Notes under the pieces: generated by a model | What the model saw: the letters and a program-made list of their open reading frames with translations, nothing else | Databases searched by the model: none | Told to the model about the DNA's origin: nothing | Translations under genes and position numbers: made by a program | Assembly (NCBI GenBank): GCA_041396845.1 | Contig: JAWKXU010000004.1 | Span: 248,001 to 312,000, forward strand | DNA: 64,000 nt | Reading direction: 5' to 3' | Source: JAWKXU01 sp020446465 | GTDB taxonomy: Bacteria; Pseudomonadota; Alphaproteobacteria; Sphingomonadales; Sphingomonadaceae | Shown: piece after piece, positions 51,524 through 63,379 of the stretch | How positions within the stretch are numbered: the stretch's first letter is position 1 | How the letters are laid out: the number at the start of each line of letters is the position of its first letter

Positions 51524-52951
51524 TCAGTCGTCCAGCACCCAGCTATCCTTGGTGCCGCCGCCCTGGCTCGAATTGACGACCAGAGAGCCTTTCTTCATCG
51601 CCACGCGGGTAAGACCACCGGGTGTGATGTCGATGCCTTCGGGCGAAACCAGCACAAAGGGACGCAAATCAACGTGACGCGGGGCAAGCCCCTTGCGCGT
51701 CAGGATCGGCACGGTGGATAGCGACAATGTGGGCTGCGCGATGTAGTTTTGCGGATTGGCCTCCAGCTTCTTGCGGAATACCTTCATTTCCCGTTTTGAC
51801 GCGGTGGGACCAATCAACATGCCATAGCCGCCCGACCCGTGGACTTCCTTCACCACCAGTTCGTCGAGATGGTCCAGAACGTAGGCAAACGAATCCTTTT
51901 CCGCGCAGCGCCACGTCGGCACATTGGGCAGCAGCGGCTTTTCACCCGTATAGAACTCGACAATTTCCGGCATGAAGCTGTAAATCGCCTTGTCGTCGCA
52001 AATCCCCGTTCCCGGCGCATTGGCAATGGTTATGCCGCCCGCGCGATAGACATCCATGATACCGGGCACGCCCAGCATACTTTCAGGATTGAACGTCAAC
52101 GGATCGAGATATTCGTCATCAATCCGGCGATAGATTACATCGACCGGACGGAAGCCGCGGGTCGTCCGCATCTGCACGCGCCCATCTTCGACCCGTAAAT
52201 CGCTACCTTCAACCAGTTCCGCGCCCATCTGGTCCGCCAGGAAGGCATGTTCGTAATAGGCGCTGTTGTAGATGCCCGGTGTCAGCACCGCCACCACCGG
52301 CTTTTCCCCCGCGCAATCGGGCGCACAGGCAGCAAGACTTTTCGCCAGTCGGCGTGGATAGTCCGACACCGGGCGTATCTGCCCGCCTTTGAACAGTTCG
52401 GGGAACATGGCCATCATCGTTTCGCGGTTTTCCAGCATGTAGGAAACGCCACTGGGGGTCCGGGCATTGTCTTCCAGCACCATGAATTCGTCCGGCCCCG
52501 TGCGGACAAGGTCAATCCCCACGATATGCGTGTAAACGCCGCCCGGCGGAGTAAAGCCCACCATTTGCGGCAGCCATGCGTCGTTGTCCTTGAACAGGCG
52601 CTGCGGCAGGCGGCCTGAACGAATAATTTCCTGCCGGTGGTAGAGATCGTGAATAAAAGCATTGAGCGCGCGCACGCGCTGTTCAATCCCGCGCGATAGC
52701 TTGCGCCATTCCTGCGCGGTGATGATGCGTGGCACCATGTCAAAGGGAATCAGGCGTTCTTCCGCCTCTGCCGCGCCATAGACGTTGAAAGTGATTCCCG
52801 TGCGCCGGAAGAAGGCCTCAGCCTCAAAATGCTTGCGCTTGAACCACCCGTCTTCCTGATTATCCAGCCAGTCGCAATATCGATCATAAGCAGGCCTGAC
52901 GCTTCCGTCAGGAAAAAGCATTTCGTCGAAGTGGCTGTCAGGTTTTTCCAT
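51524..52951 (-). CDS. Circularly permuted ATP-grasp protein of Anbu operon
   Basis: 475 residues. DGSVRPAYDRYCDWLDN at the N-terminus, then GVYTHIVGIDLVRTGPDEFMVLEDNARTPSGVSYMLENRETM, VAVLTPGIYNSAYYEHAFLADQMG, GGITIANAPGTGICDDKAIYSFMP, VKEVHGSGGYGMLIGP and C-terminal VNSSQGGGTKDSWVL: DUF404/DUF407 regions of the permuted ATP-grasp fold. Such enzymes are predicted amide- or peptide-bond ligases. First gene of the Anbu operon. ATG 52951 fits best. Confidence 0.9.
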   Translation of the reverse strand: MEKPDSHFDEMLFPDGSVRPAYDRYCDWLDNQEDGWFKRKHFEAEAFFRRTGITFNVYGAAEAEERLIPFDMVPRIITAQEWRKLSRGIEQRVRALNAFIHDLYHRQEIIRSGRLPQRLFKDNDAWLPQMVGFTPPGGVYTHIVGIDLVRTGPDEFMVLEDNARTPSGVSYMLENRETMMAMFPELFKGGQIRPVSDYPRRLAKSLAACAPDCAGEKPVVAVLTPGIYNSAYYEHAFLADQMGAELVEGSDLRVEDGRVQMRTTRGFRPVDVIYRRIDDEYLDPLTFNPESMLGVPGIMDVYRAGGITIANAPGTGICDDKAIYSFMPEIVEFYTGEKPLLPNVPTWRCAEKDSFAYVLDHLDELVVKEVHGSGGYGMLIGPTASKREMKVFRKKLEANPQNYIAQPTLSLSTVPILTRKGLAPRHVDLRPFVLVSPEGIDITPGGLTRVAMKKGSLVVNSSQGGGTKDSWVLDD

Positions 52952-53035
52952 GCGCTCCGCTGCTTTGCTGCACTGCAACATGCCACAACGGAGCGTGCTG
53001 TCAATGCCTCTTCTTCAAAGCGAACGCTTGAAATG

Positions 53036-53827
53036 TCAGTCGGTTTCCAGTTCGTGCAACACGGCCTCGATTGAGGCGGCGGAATAGGCAAAGCCGAGAT
53101 GGGTGCAGCGCACAGCCACTGCCTTGTCTCGCTCCCCCGGTTTACCGCAAGACGCACGGGCAGACACGATCCCGTCGCGCGGACTCCACAGCGCGATCGT
53201 TGGCACGGGCGGTTTTTCCGAAAGCTGCGTTTCCAGCGGCGGCTGGTCAACCGGGTGGCCGGTAACCAACTGATAAATGCGCCAGGCGTTGTTGGCATGG
53301 GGATCGCCGGAAAAGGGTGACCCCATCGTGATGACCTTGGCCACAGCGGCAGGGTGGCGCTTGGCCAGTTCGCGCGCGAACACGCCGCCAAGGCTCCACC
53401 CCACAAGAACGACCGGCTCACCATAGCGGCCATAAAGGTCGAGCAGGCGGCCTTCCAGAAACGCCAGATTTTCAGGCGTCGGGCCAAAATTGAAACCCAG
53501 CCCCCAACGCTTCACCTTGTGGCCCGCCATTTCCAGCTTGCGCGCCATGTGGCGCATACGCACCGGATGCGTGCCAAAACCTGGCAGAAGCATGACCTTG
53601 CGCGGTTGCGAGGCGGGTGTGATCCGTGGCTCATCCCGCGAAGGACGGATCGCGCCGGCCAGACCTTCCAGTTCGCCCAGCAGATGCCGAAGAGGCGGAC
53701 CATGCACGCCATCTGGCTGCGGTTCGCGCGCAAGCGCCGCCCGGCGCAGAAGTTCATCCCGCCAGCGCATTCCCCGTGCAAGGGGCGTTTCAGTGCCGTT
53801 CGCAGCCGATGCCATGACGTGTTTCAT
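53036..53827 (-). CDS. Alpha/beta hydrolase
   Basis: 263 residues from ATG 53827. VMLLPGFGTHPVRMRHMARKLEMAGHKV precedes the nucleophile elbow VVLVGWSLGGVFARELA (Ser in GWSLGG); acid region VPTIALWSPRDGIVS and a C-terminal His in CTHLGFAYSAAS. Lipase/esterase-like. Same strand as the Anbu operon, which starts 84 bases downstream, so a linked transcript is possible. No signal peptide; substrate unknown. Confidence 0.82.
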   Translation of the reverse strand: MKHVMASAANGTETPLARGMRWRDELLRRAALAREPQPDGVHGPPLRHLLGELEGLAGAIRPSRDEPRITPASQPRKVMLLPGFGTHPVRMRHMARKLEMAGHKVKRWGLGFNFGPTPENLAFLEGRLLDLYGRYGEPVVLVGWSLGGVFARELAKRHPAAVAKVITMGSPFSGDPHANNAWRIYQLVTGHPVDQPPLETQLSEKPPVPTIALWSPRDGIVSARASCGKPGERDKAVAVRCTHLGFAYSAASIEAVLHELETD

Positions 53828-53959
53828 TACACTTTTATGAAGCAAATTGCCTGCATAAAATATGAATGTAACACAAAAAATGCGCGAAAATCAGTCAGAT
53901 TTCGGTCACGGTCCAGACAATTACGTCATATTATTGCACGCGCGCTGTTCCTGCTGCCA

Positions 53960-54511
53960 TCAGCTGCAGTCGCCAATGCGTTCGTTGGTCACTTCCATCT
54001 TCATGTGGATAGCCCCGCCAGGCAGTGCTGGTGCTTTTTGTTCAACATCCATTATCATGACCGACTTGGTGGGCGTCGTCGTGCCATTCATGGCGATGGT
54101 CGATGCCATGCCCTGCTCCATTTCGCAGGTCATCTTTGCGTCAATCGTGTTGGCGCTCGCGTCAAACTTGTCGAACGTGCATTTGCCTTCCGCAGTCTTG
54201 CGGACCATTTCTTCAAAGCCTTTTTCTACGTCTTCGGGCTTGAGGCAGAACTCGTGACTCTGGCTTGCCACGCCGGACATCATCTGTTTCATCTGCGCGG
54301 CCTGTTCGGCAGGGATACCGGGAACTTCAAAGTCCAGCACTTTCACGCTGGACTTGTATTTGCCCGGTTCAGGCTTTTCCATCGCCTTGGCCTCTTCCAT
54401 CACTTCATCAACGCTCTTTGGCTTGTCATCGGCAGACTTGCCGCATCCGGCAAGAGCAGCGAGCGCAACCAGTGGCAGGGCAACCGAAAGATGGCCGGCA
54501 GAAAAGCGCAT
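53960..54511 (-). CDS. DUF3617 lipoprotein
   Basis: 183 residues with a lipobox (VALAALAGCGKSAD) and a DUF3617-type domain: EPGKYKSSVKVLDFEVPGIP, EFCLKPEDVEKGFEEMV, GKCTFDKFDASANTIDAKMTCE, with four Cys probably paired. Common in sphingomonads; role unknown. Upstream region to uvrB is divergent. Confidence 0.83.
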   Translation of the reverse strand: MRFSAGHLSVALPLVALAALAGCGKSADDKPKSVDEVMEEAKAMEKPEPGKYKSSVKVLDFEVPGIPAEQAAQMKQMMSGVASQSHEFCLKPEDVEKGFEEMVRKTAEGKCTFDKFDASANTIDAKMTCEMEQGMASTIAMNGTTTPTKSVMIMDVEQKAPALPGGAIHMKMEVTNERIGDCS

Positions 54512-54657
54512 TGTAATCCCTCCAGAAAAATTGCGGCAACAAACCGCATCATTTGAAACGCCACGTTACCAAGCTGTTACGCCCCTGCCAATGCTCACCG
54601 TGCATCGGCCCGATCGTGAACATTGCGCCGCCCGCGCGCCTGCCCCATATCCCGCCC

Positions 54658-56844
<2,187 letters not shown>

Positions 56845-57384
56845 ATGGATAAGCGAGAAGAAATGAAGCCTGCCCTGCACATTCTATCCATTACCCTCCC
56901 CCTCCTCCTTGCGGCGTGCGGACCGCAGGGTGACAATGCCATTGCACGGATCGCGCTGGATGATGCGGCACAGGCGCAACAGGGACCGACGCTTTCCCCC
57001 TCGCCCGATGTGACAGACGCCAAGTGGCAGGCGAATAGCGCGCAGGACAGCGTGACTTTTGGCAAGCCCAGCACGCAGCCATTATTCACTCTCGCTTGCA
57101 AGGATGGACAGGTCACACTCACGCGCCATGCCCCGGCAGACAAGGGCGCGAAGGCGTTGTTCGCGCTGATCGGCAATGGCGTCGTCTCACGGATAAAAGT
57201 GGATGAAAAGGGTGACGAATGGGCGGGCGCGCTGCCAGCAGACGACCCACAACTCGCCGTATTTGCCAAACCCGGTTCGGTGGAGGCAACATTGCCCGGC
57301 GCAGGGACGTTGAAACTCAGCGGTTCGCCTCTGCCTCGTGATCTTCTGGCCCGCTGCGCGCCGACTACTCCACCAGCGACGTAA
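56845..57384 (+). CDS. Putative lipoprotein
   Basis: 179 residues starting directly after the uvrB stop. Signal peptide with a lipobox (ILSITLPLLLAACGPQ); the remainder (LFTLACKDGQVTLTRHA, GVVSRIKVDEKGDEWAGALP, LKLSGSPLPRDLLARC) looks like a small beta-domain. ATG 56863 is an alternative start. Ends overlapping the DsbD-like gene convergently by 20 bases. No known function. Confidence 0.7.
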   Translation: MDKREEMKPALHILSITLPLLLAACGPQGDNAIARIALDDAAQAQQGPTLSPSPDVTDAKWQANSAQDSVTFGKPSTQPLFTLACKDGQVTLTRHAPADKGAKALFALIGNGVVSRIKVDEKGDEWAGALPADDPQLAVFAKPGSVEATLPGAGTLKLSGSPLPRDLLARCAPTTPPAT

Positions 57385-59398
57385 GCGTTTCTGCGCGCAA
57401 TACCTGCGGCAGTATCTGCTCCTTTCCGTCCGCGCCAATCCACACATATAGCGGCACGCCCGCGGCCCCATGCGCGGTGAGGTAACGGGTGATTGCCGGG
57501 TCGCGCCGGGTCCAGTCGCCCCGAATGGTTACAACGCCTGCCTTTTCAAAAGCAGCGCGCGTCGCTTCGCGTTCGATGGCGACGCTTTCGTTCACCTTGC
57601 AAGTCAGGCACCAATCGGCGGTAAACCAAAGGAATATCGGCTTGCCACTCGCCCGCGCCTTGTCCAGCGCACTTTGCGAGAACGGTTGCGGGGCCAGAAT
57701 GCTGTCCGCCCCTTCAGCCTCATCCGATGGCGTGGTGAGGCTTCCCGGCAAGGCAAAAGCGGCAAATACCGCAAACGGCGCGATAACAAGCGCAAAAGGC
57801 GGCCAGCCGGACCTGCCCTTGCGTTGCTGGCGCCCGCATATCATCAGCGCGATCATCAATCCGGCCGCGACAATCAACGCCACAAGCGCAAAGCCTTTAC
57901 CGCCGAGCCGGCTCGCAAGCCAGATCAGCGCCAGCGCCGTCAGCCCCATCGGGATTGCCATCAGGTGCCGGAATCGTTCCATCCACGCGCCGGGCTTCGG
58001 CAACAGCGCGCGCAAGGGCGGAACAAAGCCCAGCAGCAGAAACGGCAAGGCAAGGCCAAGGCCCAGTGCAGCGAAGAGCGCCAGTGCCTCGCTCACCGGC
58101 AACAATAACGCCGCACCCATTGCAGCGGCCATGAACGGCCCGGTGCATGGCGTAGCAGCCACAGCAGCCAGCAGCCCTGTGGCGAACGCTCCGCTGGCAT
58201 GGCCGGGCCGCGTGATGGAAATGGACGGCAGTTCGAACAATCCGGCAAGGTTGGCCGTAATCGCCACGGCCAGTAGCAGCAGAGCGACAACAACGCCCGG
58301 TTCCTGCAACTGGAAAGCCCAGCCGATTTGCTCTCCACCTGCACGCAAAACCAGCAGAACTGCACCCAGTCCCAGCACCGCCAGCACGACGCCTGCCGTA
58401 TAGGCAAGGCCTTCTGCCCGTGCCTGCGCCTCGCTTTCCCCGGCGCGCGCCAGACTGAGCGCTTTGAGGCTGAGGATCGGGAACACGCACGGCATCACGT
58501 TCAGCAGCAATCCACCCGCGATCGCCCCGGCGATAAGCAACCACAAGGGACCAAGCGACATCGCAGCAGGTGAGCCAGCGCCCCGACCAATCGGCACGCC
58601 CCCTGCCGGAACCGCACCCACTCTCGCGGTAAAGCGCACCCCGTCCCTGCCTTGCAAGCGCAGGATTCCCTCCAGCGAATCTGCCGAGGCACCATCAGCA
58701 GCGGCAATCGTCGCGATCAGCCTGTCGCCCTTGCGCGTGAAAATCTGCGGCGCGGCATAGTCAATCACGCCATCCTGCACGAGGAAAAGATGCGGATCAG
58801 GCACGGCCAGCGTTTCAGGCAAGGGGATTGCCACGCGCAGCTTTCCATCCGCCAGCGCGAACGTGGCAGGGCTATCGATCATGGCAGGGATGGCCGCGCG
58901 CCATGCATCGAAACGCTCTGACGGGGTAGACTGGCCCATGGTCACACGGGCGGACAGTTCAGCCCCTTCGGGCACGCAAACCTTGTCCGTGCAGGCCAGC
59001 CAATTGGCTTTGACGCGCAAGGGCAAGGTGCCCGAAAGCGGCGCACTGGCGGGCACAGTGATCGGCACCAGCACTGCATAATCGCCTTCATAGACATGGT
59101 TCATCAGCCCGCCGATGACCAATGTCTGCGGCACGGGATAGCGCGGCTCCCCCGCTTTCCAGCCATCGGGCAACGTCCAGTCCAGCGTCATGCCGTATCC
59201 CGCATCACCGGGATTGAGCCAGTATCCATGCCAGCCGGGGCCGGGCCGGAAATGCAGCGCCACCTCCACTGTGCTACCCGGTCGGGCCGGGCCTTCCACC
59301 ACCAGTTCTGCAGCGATGTTGTTTGCGGCACGAGCCGGCAGCGCACAAAGCATCGCCAGAAGGACAGCCAGACAGGAGAACAGCCTTGCGCGGATCAT
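57365..59398 (-). CDS. DsbD-family protein-disulfide reductase
   Basis: 677 residues from ATG 59398. Signal peptide, N-terminal DsbD-alpha-like domain (about 30-260; ANWLACTDKVCVPEGAEL), eight-span transmembrane domain (LLNVMPCVFPILSLKALSLAR with a Cys, VAATPCTGPFMAAAMG with the second Cys), C-terminal thioredoxin-like domain with WFTADWCLTCKVNE. All Cys for electron relay to the periplasm are there. Likely helps cytochrome c or disulfide maturation. Confidence 0.9.
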   Translation of the reverse strand: MIRARLFSCLAVLLAMLCALPARAANNIAAELVVEGPARPGSTVEVALHFRPGPGWHGYWLNPGDAGYGMTLDWTLPDGWKAGEPRYPVPQTLVIGGLMNHVYEGDYAVLVPITVPASAPLSGTLPLRVKANWLACTDKVCVPEGAELSARVTMGQSTPSERFDAWRAAIPAMIDSPATFALADGKLRVAIPLPETLAVPDPHLFLVQDGVIDYAAPQIFTRKGDRLIATIAAADGASADSLEGILRLQGRDGVRFTARVGAVPAGGVPIGRGAGSPAAMSLGPLWLLIAGAIAGGLLLNVMPCVFPILSLKALSLARAGESEAQARAEGLAYTAGVVLAVLGLGAVLLVLRAGGEQIGWAFQLQEPGVVVALLLLAVAITANLAGLFELPSISITRPGHASGAFATGLLAAVAATPCTGPFMAAAMGAALLLPVSEALALFAALGLGLALPFLLLGFVPPLRALLPKPGAWMERFRHLMAIPMGLTALALIWLASRLGGKGFALVALIVAAGLMIALMICGRQQRKGRSGWPPFALVIAPFAVFAAFALPGSLTTPSDEAEGADSILAPQPFSQSALDKARASGKPIFLWFTADWCLTCKVNESVAIEREATRAAFEKAGVVTIRGDWTRRDPAITRYLTAHGAAGVPLYVWIGADGKEQILPQVLRAETLTSLVE

Positions 59399-59445
59399 GC
59401 GCGAGGCTCTAGGGCATGGCGCACAAGTCCGCAACGGAGCGAACC

Positions 59446-60663
59446 ATGGCCGAACGGCACGATCTGCTGATTTTAGGAGGAGGCCTCGTCGGCATGACGC
59501 TGGCGCTTGCCGCCGCGCGCGCAGGGCTATCCAGCCATGTGGTCGACAAGGCGAACCCCGCGGACCTGACGGCAGAGGGCCACGATGGACGCGCCTCTGC
59601 CATTTCCACGGCGAGCTGGAACCTGTTTGCCAATATCGGCCTTGCCGACGCTTTGGCGCCTCTGGGATGCCCCATTGCGTCCATTGCCGTGACGGATGGC
59701 ATGAAGCCGGGACAGATCGACTTTACCCCCACCCCCGAAGAAGGCGCGCTCGGCTATATGTTCGCCAACCGCGTCTTGCGTCAGGCCCTGTTCGACGCTG
59801 CCGAGAGGGAGCCGCTTATTGCATGGCATTCCAGCGCCAACGTGGTGGAGCGGACACGCGGCGAACACGGTGTGGCAGCGCGGCTGGAAAGCGGCGATGT
59901 TCTGGAGGCGAGCCTGATGATCGCTGCCGAAGGCCGCCGTTCCCCCACGCGTGACGAGGCAGGGCTGAACCTTGCCCGGTGGGATTATCGCCACCGGGCG
60001 ATCATCACTGGCCTTACCCACGAAAAACCGCACAACAATGTCGCCTGGGAAATTTTCTATCCGGCCGGTCCCTTTGCCCTTCTGCCCTTGCTGGGCGGGT
60101 CGGATGGCAGCCACCGCAGCGCGCTTGTCTGGACGGTCGCCGAAAAGGATGCAGAAGGTGTTCTGGCGCTGTCCGACCGGGCCTTTCTGGCCGAAGTCGA
60201 AAAACGGATGCAGGGCGTTTTCGGCACGGTTTCACTGGCAGGCAGGCGCGAATCCTATCCCCTCAGTTTTCAGCACACAGCAAAAATCGTGGATCAGCGA
60301 CTGGCGCTGGTGGGCGATGCCGCCCACGGAATGCATCCGATTGCAGGCCAGGGCCTGAACCTTGGCCTGCGCGACGTTGGCGCATTGGTCGAAGTCCTGA
60401 CCGACGGCCTGCGCCTTGGCCTTGATATTGGCGATATGCAGCTGCTCAAACGCTATGAAAAATGGCGTGGGCTGGATTCGCTTTCTGTCATGTTTGCTAC
60501 CGATGCCTTGACGCGCCTGTTCGGCATTCCGGGGCGTGTGCCATCTGCAATCCGTCGACTGGGCATGGGGGCCGTGCAGCGGATTTCGCCGCTGAAGAAA
60601 TTCTTCATGGATGAAGCGCGCGGCGTCAGCGGCAAGGTTCCGGCATTATTGAAGAGCGCCTGA
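59446..60663 (+). CDS. UbiH/UbiF-family FAD hydroxylase
   Basis: 405 residues, ATG 59446 with GGAG at good spacing. N-terminal FAD site LLILGGGLVGMTLALAAARAG (GxGxxG variant), mid motif around RQALFDAAER, C-terminal LALVGDAAHGMHPIAGQGLNLGLRDVGAL. Ubiquinone-pathway hydroxylase of the UbiH/UbiF/UbiL group; which ring carbon it hydroxylates cannot be told. Confidence 0.88.
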   Translation: MAERHDLLILGGGLVGMTLALAAARAGLSSHVVDKANPADLTAEGHDGRASAISTASWNLFANIGLADALAPLGCPIASIAVTDGMKPGQIDFTPTPEEGALGYMFANRVLRQALFDAAEREPLIAWHSSANVVERTRGEHGVAARLESGDVLEASLMIAAEGRRSPTRDEAGLNLARWDYRHRAIITGLTHEKPHNNVAWEIFYPAGPFALLPLLGGSDGSHRSALVWTVAEKDAEGVLALSDRAFLAEVEKRMQGVFGTVSLAGRRESYPLSFQHTAKIVDQRLALVGDAAHGMHPIAGQGLNLGLRDVGALVEVLTDGLRLGLDIGDMQLLKRYEKWRGLDSLSVMFATDALTRLFGIPGRVPSAIRRLGMGAVQRISPLKKFFMDEARGVSGKVPALLKSA

Positions 60664-60683
60664 AGGCAGGTGAGCGCGAGGCG

Positions 60684-61667
60684 TTATTGCGCCTTTGCAG
60701 CCTGCGCTTCGGCTTCCGCCTTGGCCGCACTGGCCGGGCTTAACTGTTCAACCGTATGCCCCTCCCCGTCGCGCAGCCGGCGCGGTTCCAGAACGGCTGT
60801 CGTCTCGATCAGGTCAAGCGCATCCTGCATCCGTGCATAACGCTGGGCATCGGCAATCCAGATCCGGGCCTGTTCCTCACTTGCCCCCGGCATATTGCGC
60901 ACTTCACTGACAGCGGCCTCCACCCGGCCCGATTCGAGGAACATCTGCGCGCGCTGTAACCTCCTGCGCGGCAGGGGCGACGGCGACGCTTCGCGCCGGA
61001 TAATGAACAGACCGTCCATTTCACGCGTAAAACGCTGCCACAGGCCTTCGTCCTGTGGAGCCTTGGTCAAATCCAGTGACAGGCCTTCCAGCCGCGCGAC
61101 AAGCTGATCGAGCGTGACAGGGCTGCGCGCACCTTCGATGATCGTGCGGATAGCATTGGGTCGCGCATCGCCAAACCGCAGCCGGAGCTGGTCGGCCAGA
61201 TAGCCCAGCGGAGCGCCACGTTCGATGGCCCGGCGCGTGGCAAAAGCGATCAAAAGACCTTCAGCCCGCGCCGCATTGCCCGAAGCCGCCTGCGCCTGAA
61301 GATCGAGCCGGGCAAGGCGCTGTTCCATTGCAGCGATGCGCTGATCAAAACCGCCCTGCTTTTCGGCTGTTTTTTCTACTACTTCGGCCACTTCCGCCAC
61401 TTTCTTCGCAGCGTTTGCTGCGGCTGCGGGGGACGGCTTTTCGTCAGGTTCGAGTGTTTTTTCAACCGCATCCGGTGCTTCGGTCGTATCCGCAAGCGTA
61501 ACAGGCACCTCTTCGACTTTCAGGATTTCCCATCCGTTCGTCACTGCCCAGACAGTTGCAGCAGCCCCCACAAGAAAGGCAGTCAGCCCGACGGCGATGA
61601 GCGTCCACAGCCCGACACCCGACCGGCCCCTGCCTTCATCATGCACTTGTTCGAAGTTGTCGCTCAC
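60684..61667 (-). CDS. Mic60/mitofilin-like inner-membrane protein
   Basis: 327 residues. Short cytoplasmic N-terminus, one membrane span (LWTLIAVGLTAFLVGAAATVWAV), acidic/Ala-rich linker, coiled coil (QRIAAMEQRLARLDLQAQAASGN), then a mitofilin-like C-domain (FTREMDGLFIIRREASPSPLPRRRLQRAQMFLESGRVEAAVSEVRNMPG). Alphaproteobacterial Mic60 homologues lie in the hem operon, as here (overlaps hemD by 4 bases). Supports curved intracellular membranes in relatives. Confidence 0.8.
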   Translation of the reverse strand: MSDNFEQVHDEGRGRSGVGLWTLIAVGLTAFLVGAAATVWAVTNGWEILKVEEVPVTLADTTEAPDAVEKTLEPDEKPSPAAAANAAKKVAEVAEVVEKTAEKQGGFDQRIAAMEQRLARLDLQAQAASGNAARAEGLLIAFATRRAIERGAPLGYLADQLRLRFGDARPNAIRTIIEGARSPVTLDQLVARLEGLSLDLTKAPQDEGLWQRFTREMDGLFIIRREASPSPLPRRRLQRAQMFLESGRVEAAVSEVRNMPGASEEQARIWIADAQRYARMQDALDLIETTAVLEPRRLRDGEGHTVEQLSPASAAKAEAEAQAAKAQ

Positions 61668-62398
61668 ATCTTTTCCGGATCAATCGTCGCTTGGCGCGAT
61701 CCATGGCACATGTCGCTGGCAAGCGCCAGTAGATCACTTTCACGGGGGGATTGGGCGGCCCTCACTTCCTGCCATCCATCGCCAGCCGCCGCAAGGATAC
61801 GCGGGCCAAGCGCCGCGACGGACAGATTGCCCCGATCGATGCCAAGCTTTGTGCATTCATCTGAAAAATGACGCGCTGCCGCCGCAGAATGCAACATCAC
61901 CACGCCCCCTGCGCGCAAACTATCGGCAAGAGATGCGGGCATTGGCAGGGCGACACTTTCGTATGCTGTGCGCGTCACAATCCTGATAGTGTCAGGCACT
62001 TCCAGCGCGATGCGCTCTGCCCCGGCAAGGCGTAAAAGTGTGAGATTCCTGCCTGCCAGCCTATCGAGCACCGATTGCAGGCCGCCCTCGCCCACCATCG
62101 CGACATCAAACCCCGCCCCGCGCGCAGCCTCGGCAGTTGCCTCACCCACGACAAAAGCGGACTTTCCCTTGTAATGAGCGAGCGCCGATCCACCGTGACG
62201 CACGGCATTGGCACTGCCGAGCAATAGCCCATCCACCCCTGCCGGGTCCGGCGCGTCCCACGCAACCGGGCGCAGTTCAAATAGCGGAGTTCCGCCAATG
62301 TCCAGACCGGCGGCTCGCCCCTTGGCAAGCGTCGCTGAAAATCCCGGCTCCGGACGGATTGTGAAAACCGGCCTTTGATATGCCGACCCGCTTGTCAT
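61664..62398 (-). CDS. hemD: Uroporphyrinogen-III synthase
   Basis: 244 residues, heme pathway: closes hydroxymethylbilane to uroporphyrinogen III. HemD sequences are poorly conserved; the calls rest on the RPVFTIRPEPGFSATLAKG start, LRPVAWDAPDPAGVDGLLLGSANAVRHGG, SVLDRLAGRNLTLLRLAGAER, and VVMLHSAAAARHF, plus location directly after hemC with a 4-base overlap. Confidence 0.88.
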   Translation of the reverse strand: MTSGSAYQRPVFTIRPEPGFSATLAKGRAAGLDIGGTPLFELRPVAWDAPDPAGVDGLLLGSANAVRHGGSALAHYKGKSAFVVGEATAEAARGAGFDVAMVGEGGLQSVLDRLAGRNLTLLRLAGAERIALEVPDTIRIVTRTAYESVALPMPASLADSLRAGGVVMLHSAAAARHFSDECTKLGIDRGNLSVAALGPRILAAAGDGWQEVRAAQSPRESDLLALASDMCHGSRQATIDPEKM

Positions 62399-63333
62399 GT
62401 GGCGCTTTCTGGCCCGTGAAAATGCGCCGTAATGGCTGGGCCAGCCTCGGCCAGCAGATCGCGGGCCAGCGTGCGCGGCGCATCCGTATCGCCAGCGGCA
62501 AAAACGGCAGTGCTTTCGACCCGCTCTGTTCCGTCCGGGCTGAACAGCGCGGCACGCAGTGTCAGCCTGTCTCCTGCAAGGTGGCTCACCATGGCAATCG
62601 GGCTATGGCAAGTGCCGCCCAGCGCCGCCAGCAAGGCCCGTTCCGCCATGACCTGCACATGCGATGCCGCGTCATCAACCGCTGCCAACAAGGCGCGGGT
62701 GCGTTCATCGCTGGCGTTGCATTCAACCCCGATCGCGCCTTGTGCAGGGGCGGGAAGCCACTGGTCATAATCGAGCGGCGTGCCAACGGCGCTTTCCCCC
62801 AGTCGGCCAAGGCCCGCCGCCGCAAGCAGTGTCGCATCGGCCTCCCTCGCTTCCAGTTTGGCGAGCCGCGTGGCGACGTTCCCGCGGAACGGAACAATCG
62901 TGCAGTCCGGCCTCGCGTGCAGCACTTGTGCCGCCCGGCGCGGCGCGCTCGTCCCCACACGCGCGCCATGTGGCAAATCGCCAATGCTTGCCGCGCCCAC
63001 CAGCACATCGCGCACATCGGCACGCGGCAGGATGGCAGCAATCGCCAGCGAAGGCGGCCTGGTCGTTTCCACATCCTTCATGGAGTGAACAGCGGCATCG
63101 ATTCGCCCTTCGGCCAGCCAGGCATCCAGTTCCTTGGTCCACAGCGCCTTGCCGCCGATTTCAGCCAGCGGACGATCCTGCACCTTGTCACCACTGGCCA
63201 CCACAGGCACCAGTTCCACGGCGCTTTCGTGCCAGTTATGGGCCGCGCAAAGCCGCGCGCGCGCTTCGACCGCCTGGGCCATTGCCAGAGGGGAGGATCG
63301 GGTTCCGAGACGAAGTTCGACAGTTTCAGGCAT
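62395..63333 (-). CDS. hemC: Porphobilinogen deaminase (hydroxymethylbilane synthase)
   Basis: 312 residues. ELRLGTRSSPLAMAQA, VVASGDKVQDRPLAEIGGKALWTKELD, VHSMKDVETTRPPSL, ARVGTSAPRRAAQ, PAPAQGAIGVE and the dipyrromethane-cofactor Cys in LGGTCHSPIAMV. First gene of hemC-hemD-Mic60. ATG 63333 is the family start; the frame stays open to 63444 over the tsaD start. Confidence 0.96.
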   Translation of the reverse strand: MPETVELRLGTRSSPLAMAQAVEARARLCAAHNWHESAVELVPVVASGDKVQDRPLAEIGGKALWTKELDAWLAEGRIDAAVHSMKDVETTRPPSLAIAAILPRADVRDVLVGAASIGDLPHGARVGTSAPRRAAQVLHARPDCTIVPFRGNVATRLAKLEAREADATLLAAAGLGRLGESAVGTPLDYDQWLPAPAQGAIGVECNASDERTRALLAAVDDAASHVQVMAERALLAALGGTCHSPIAMVSHLAGDRLTLRAALFSPDGTERVESTAVFAAGDTDAPRTLARDLLAEAGPAITAHFHGPESAT

Positions 63334-63379
63334 TTCGGCTGCTTGCCCTAATCCCCAATGTGGTTCAGGGGAAGCCGCC

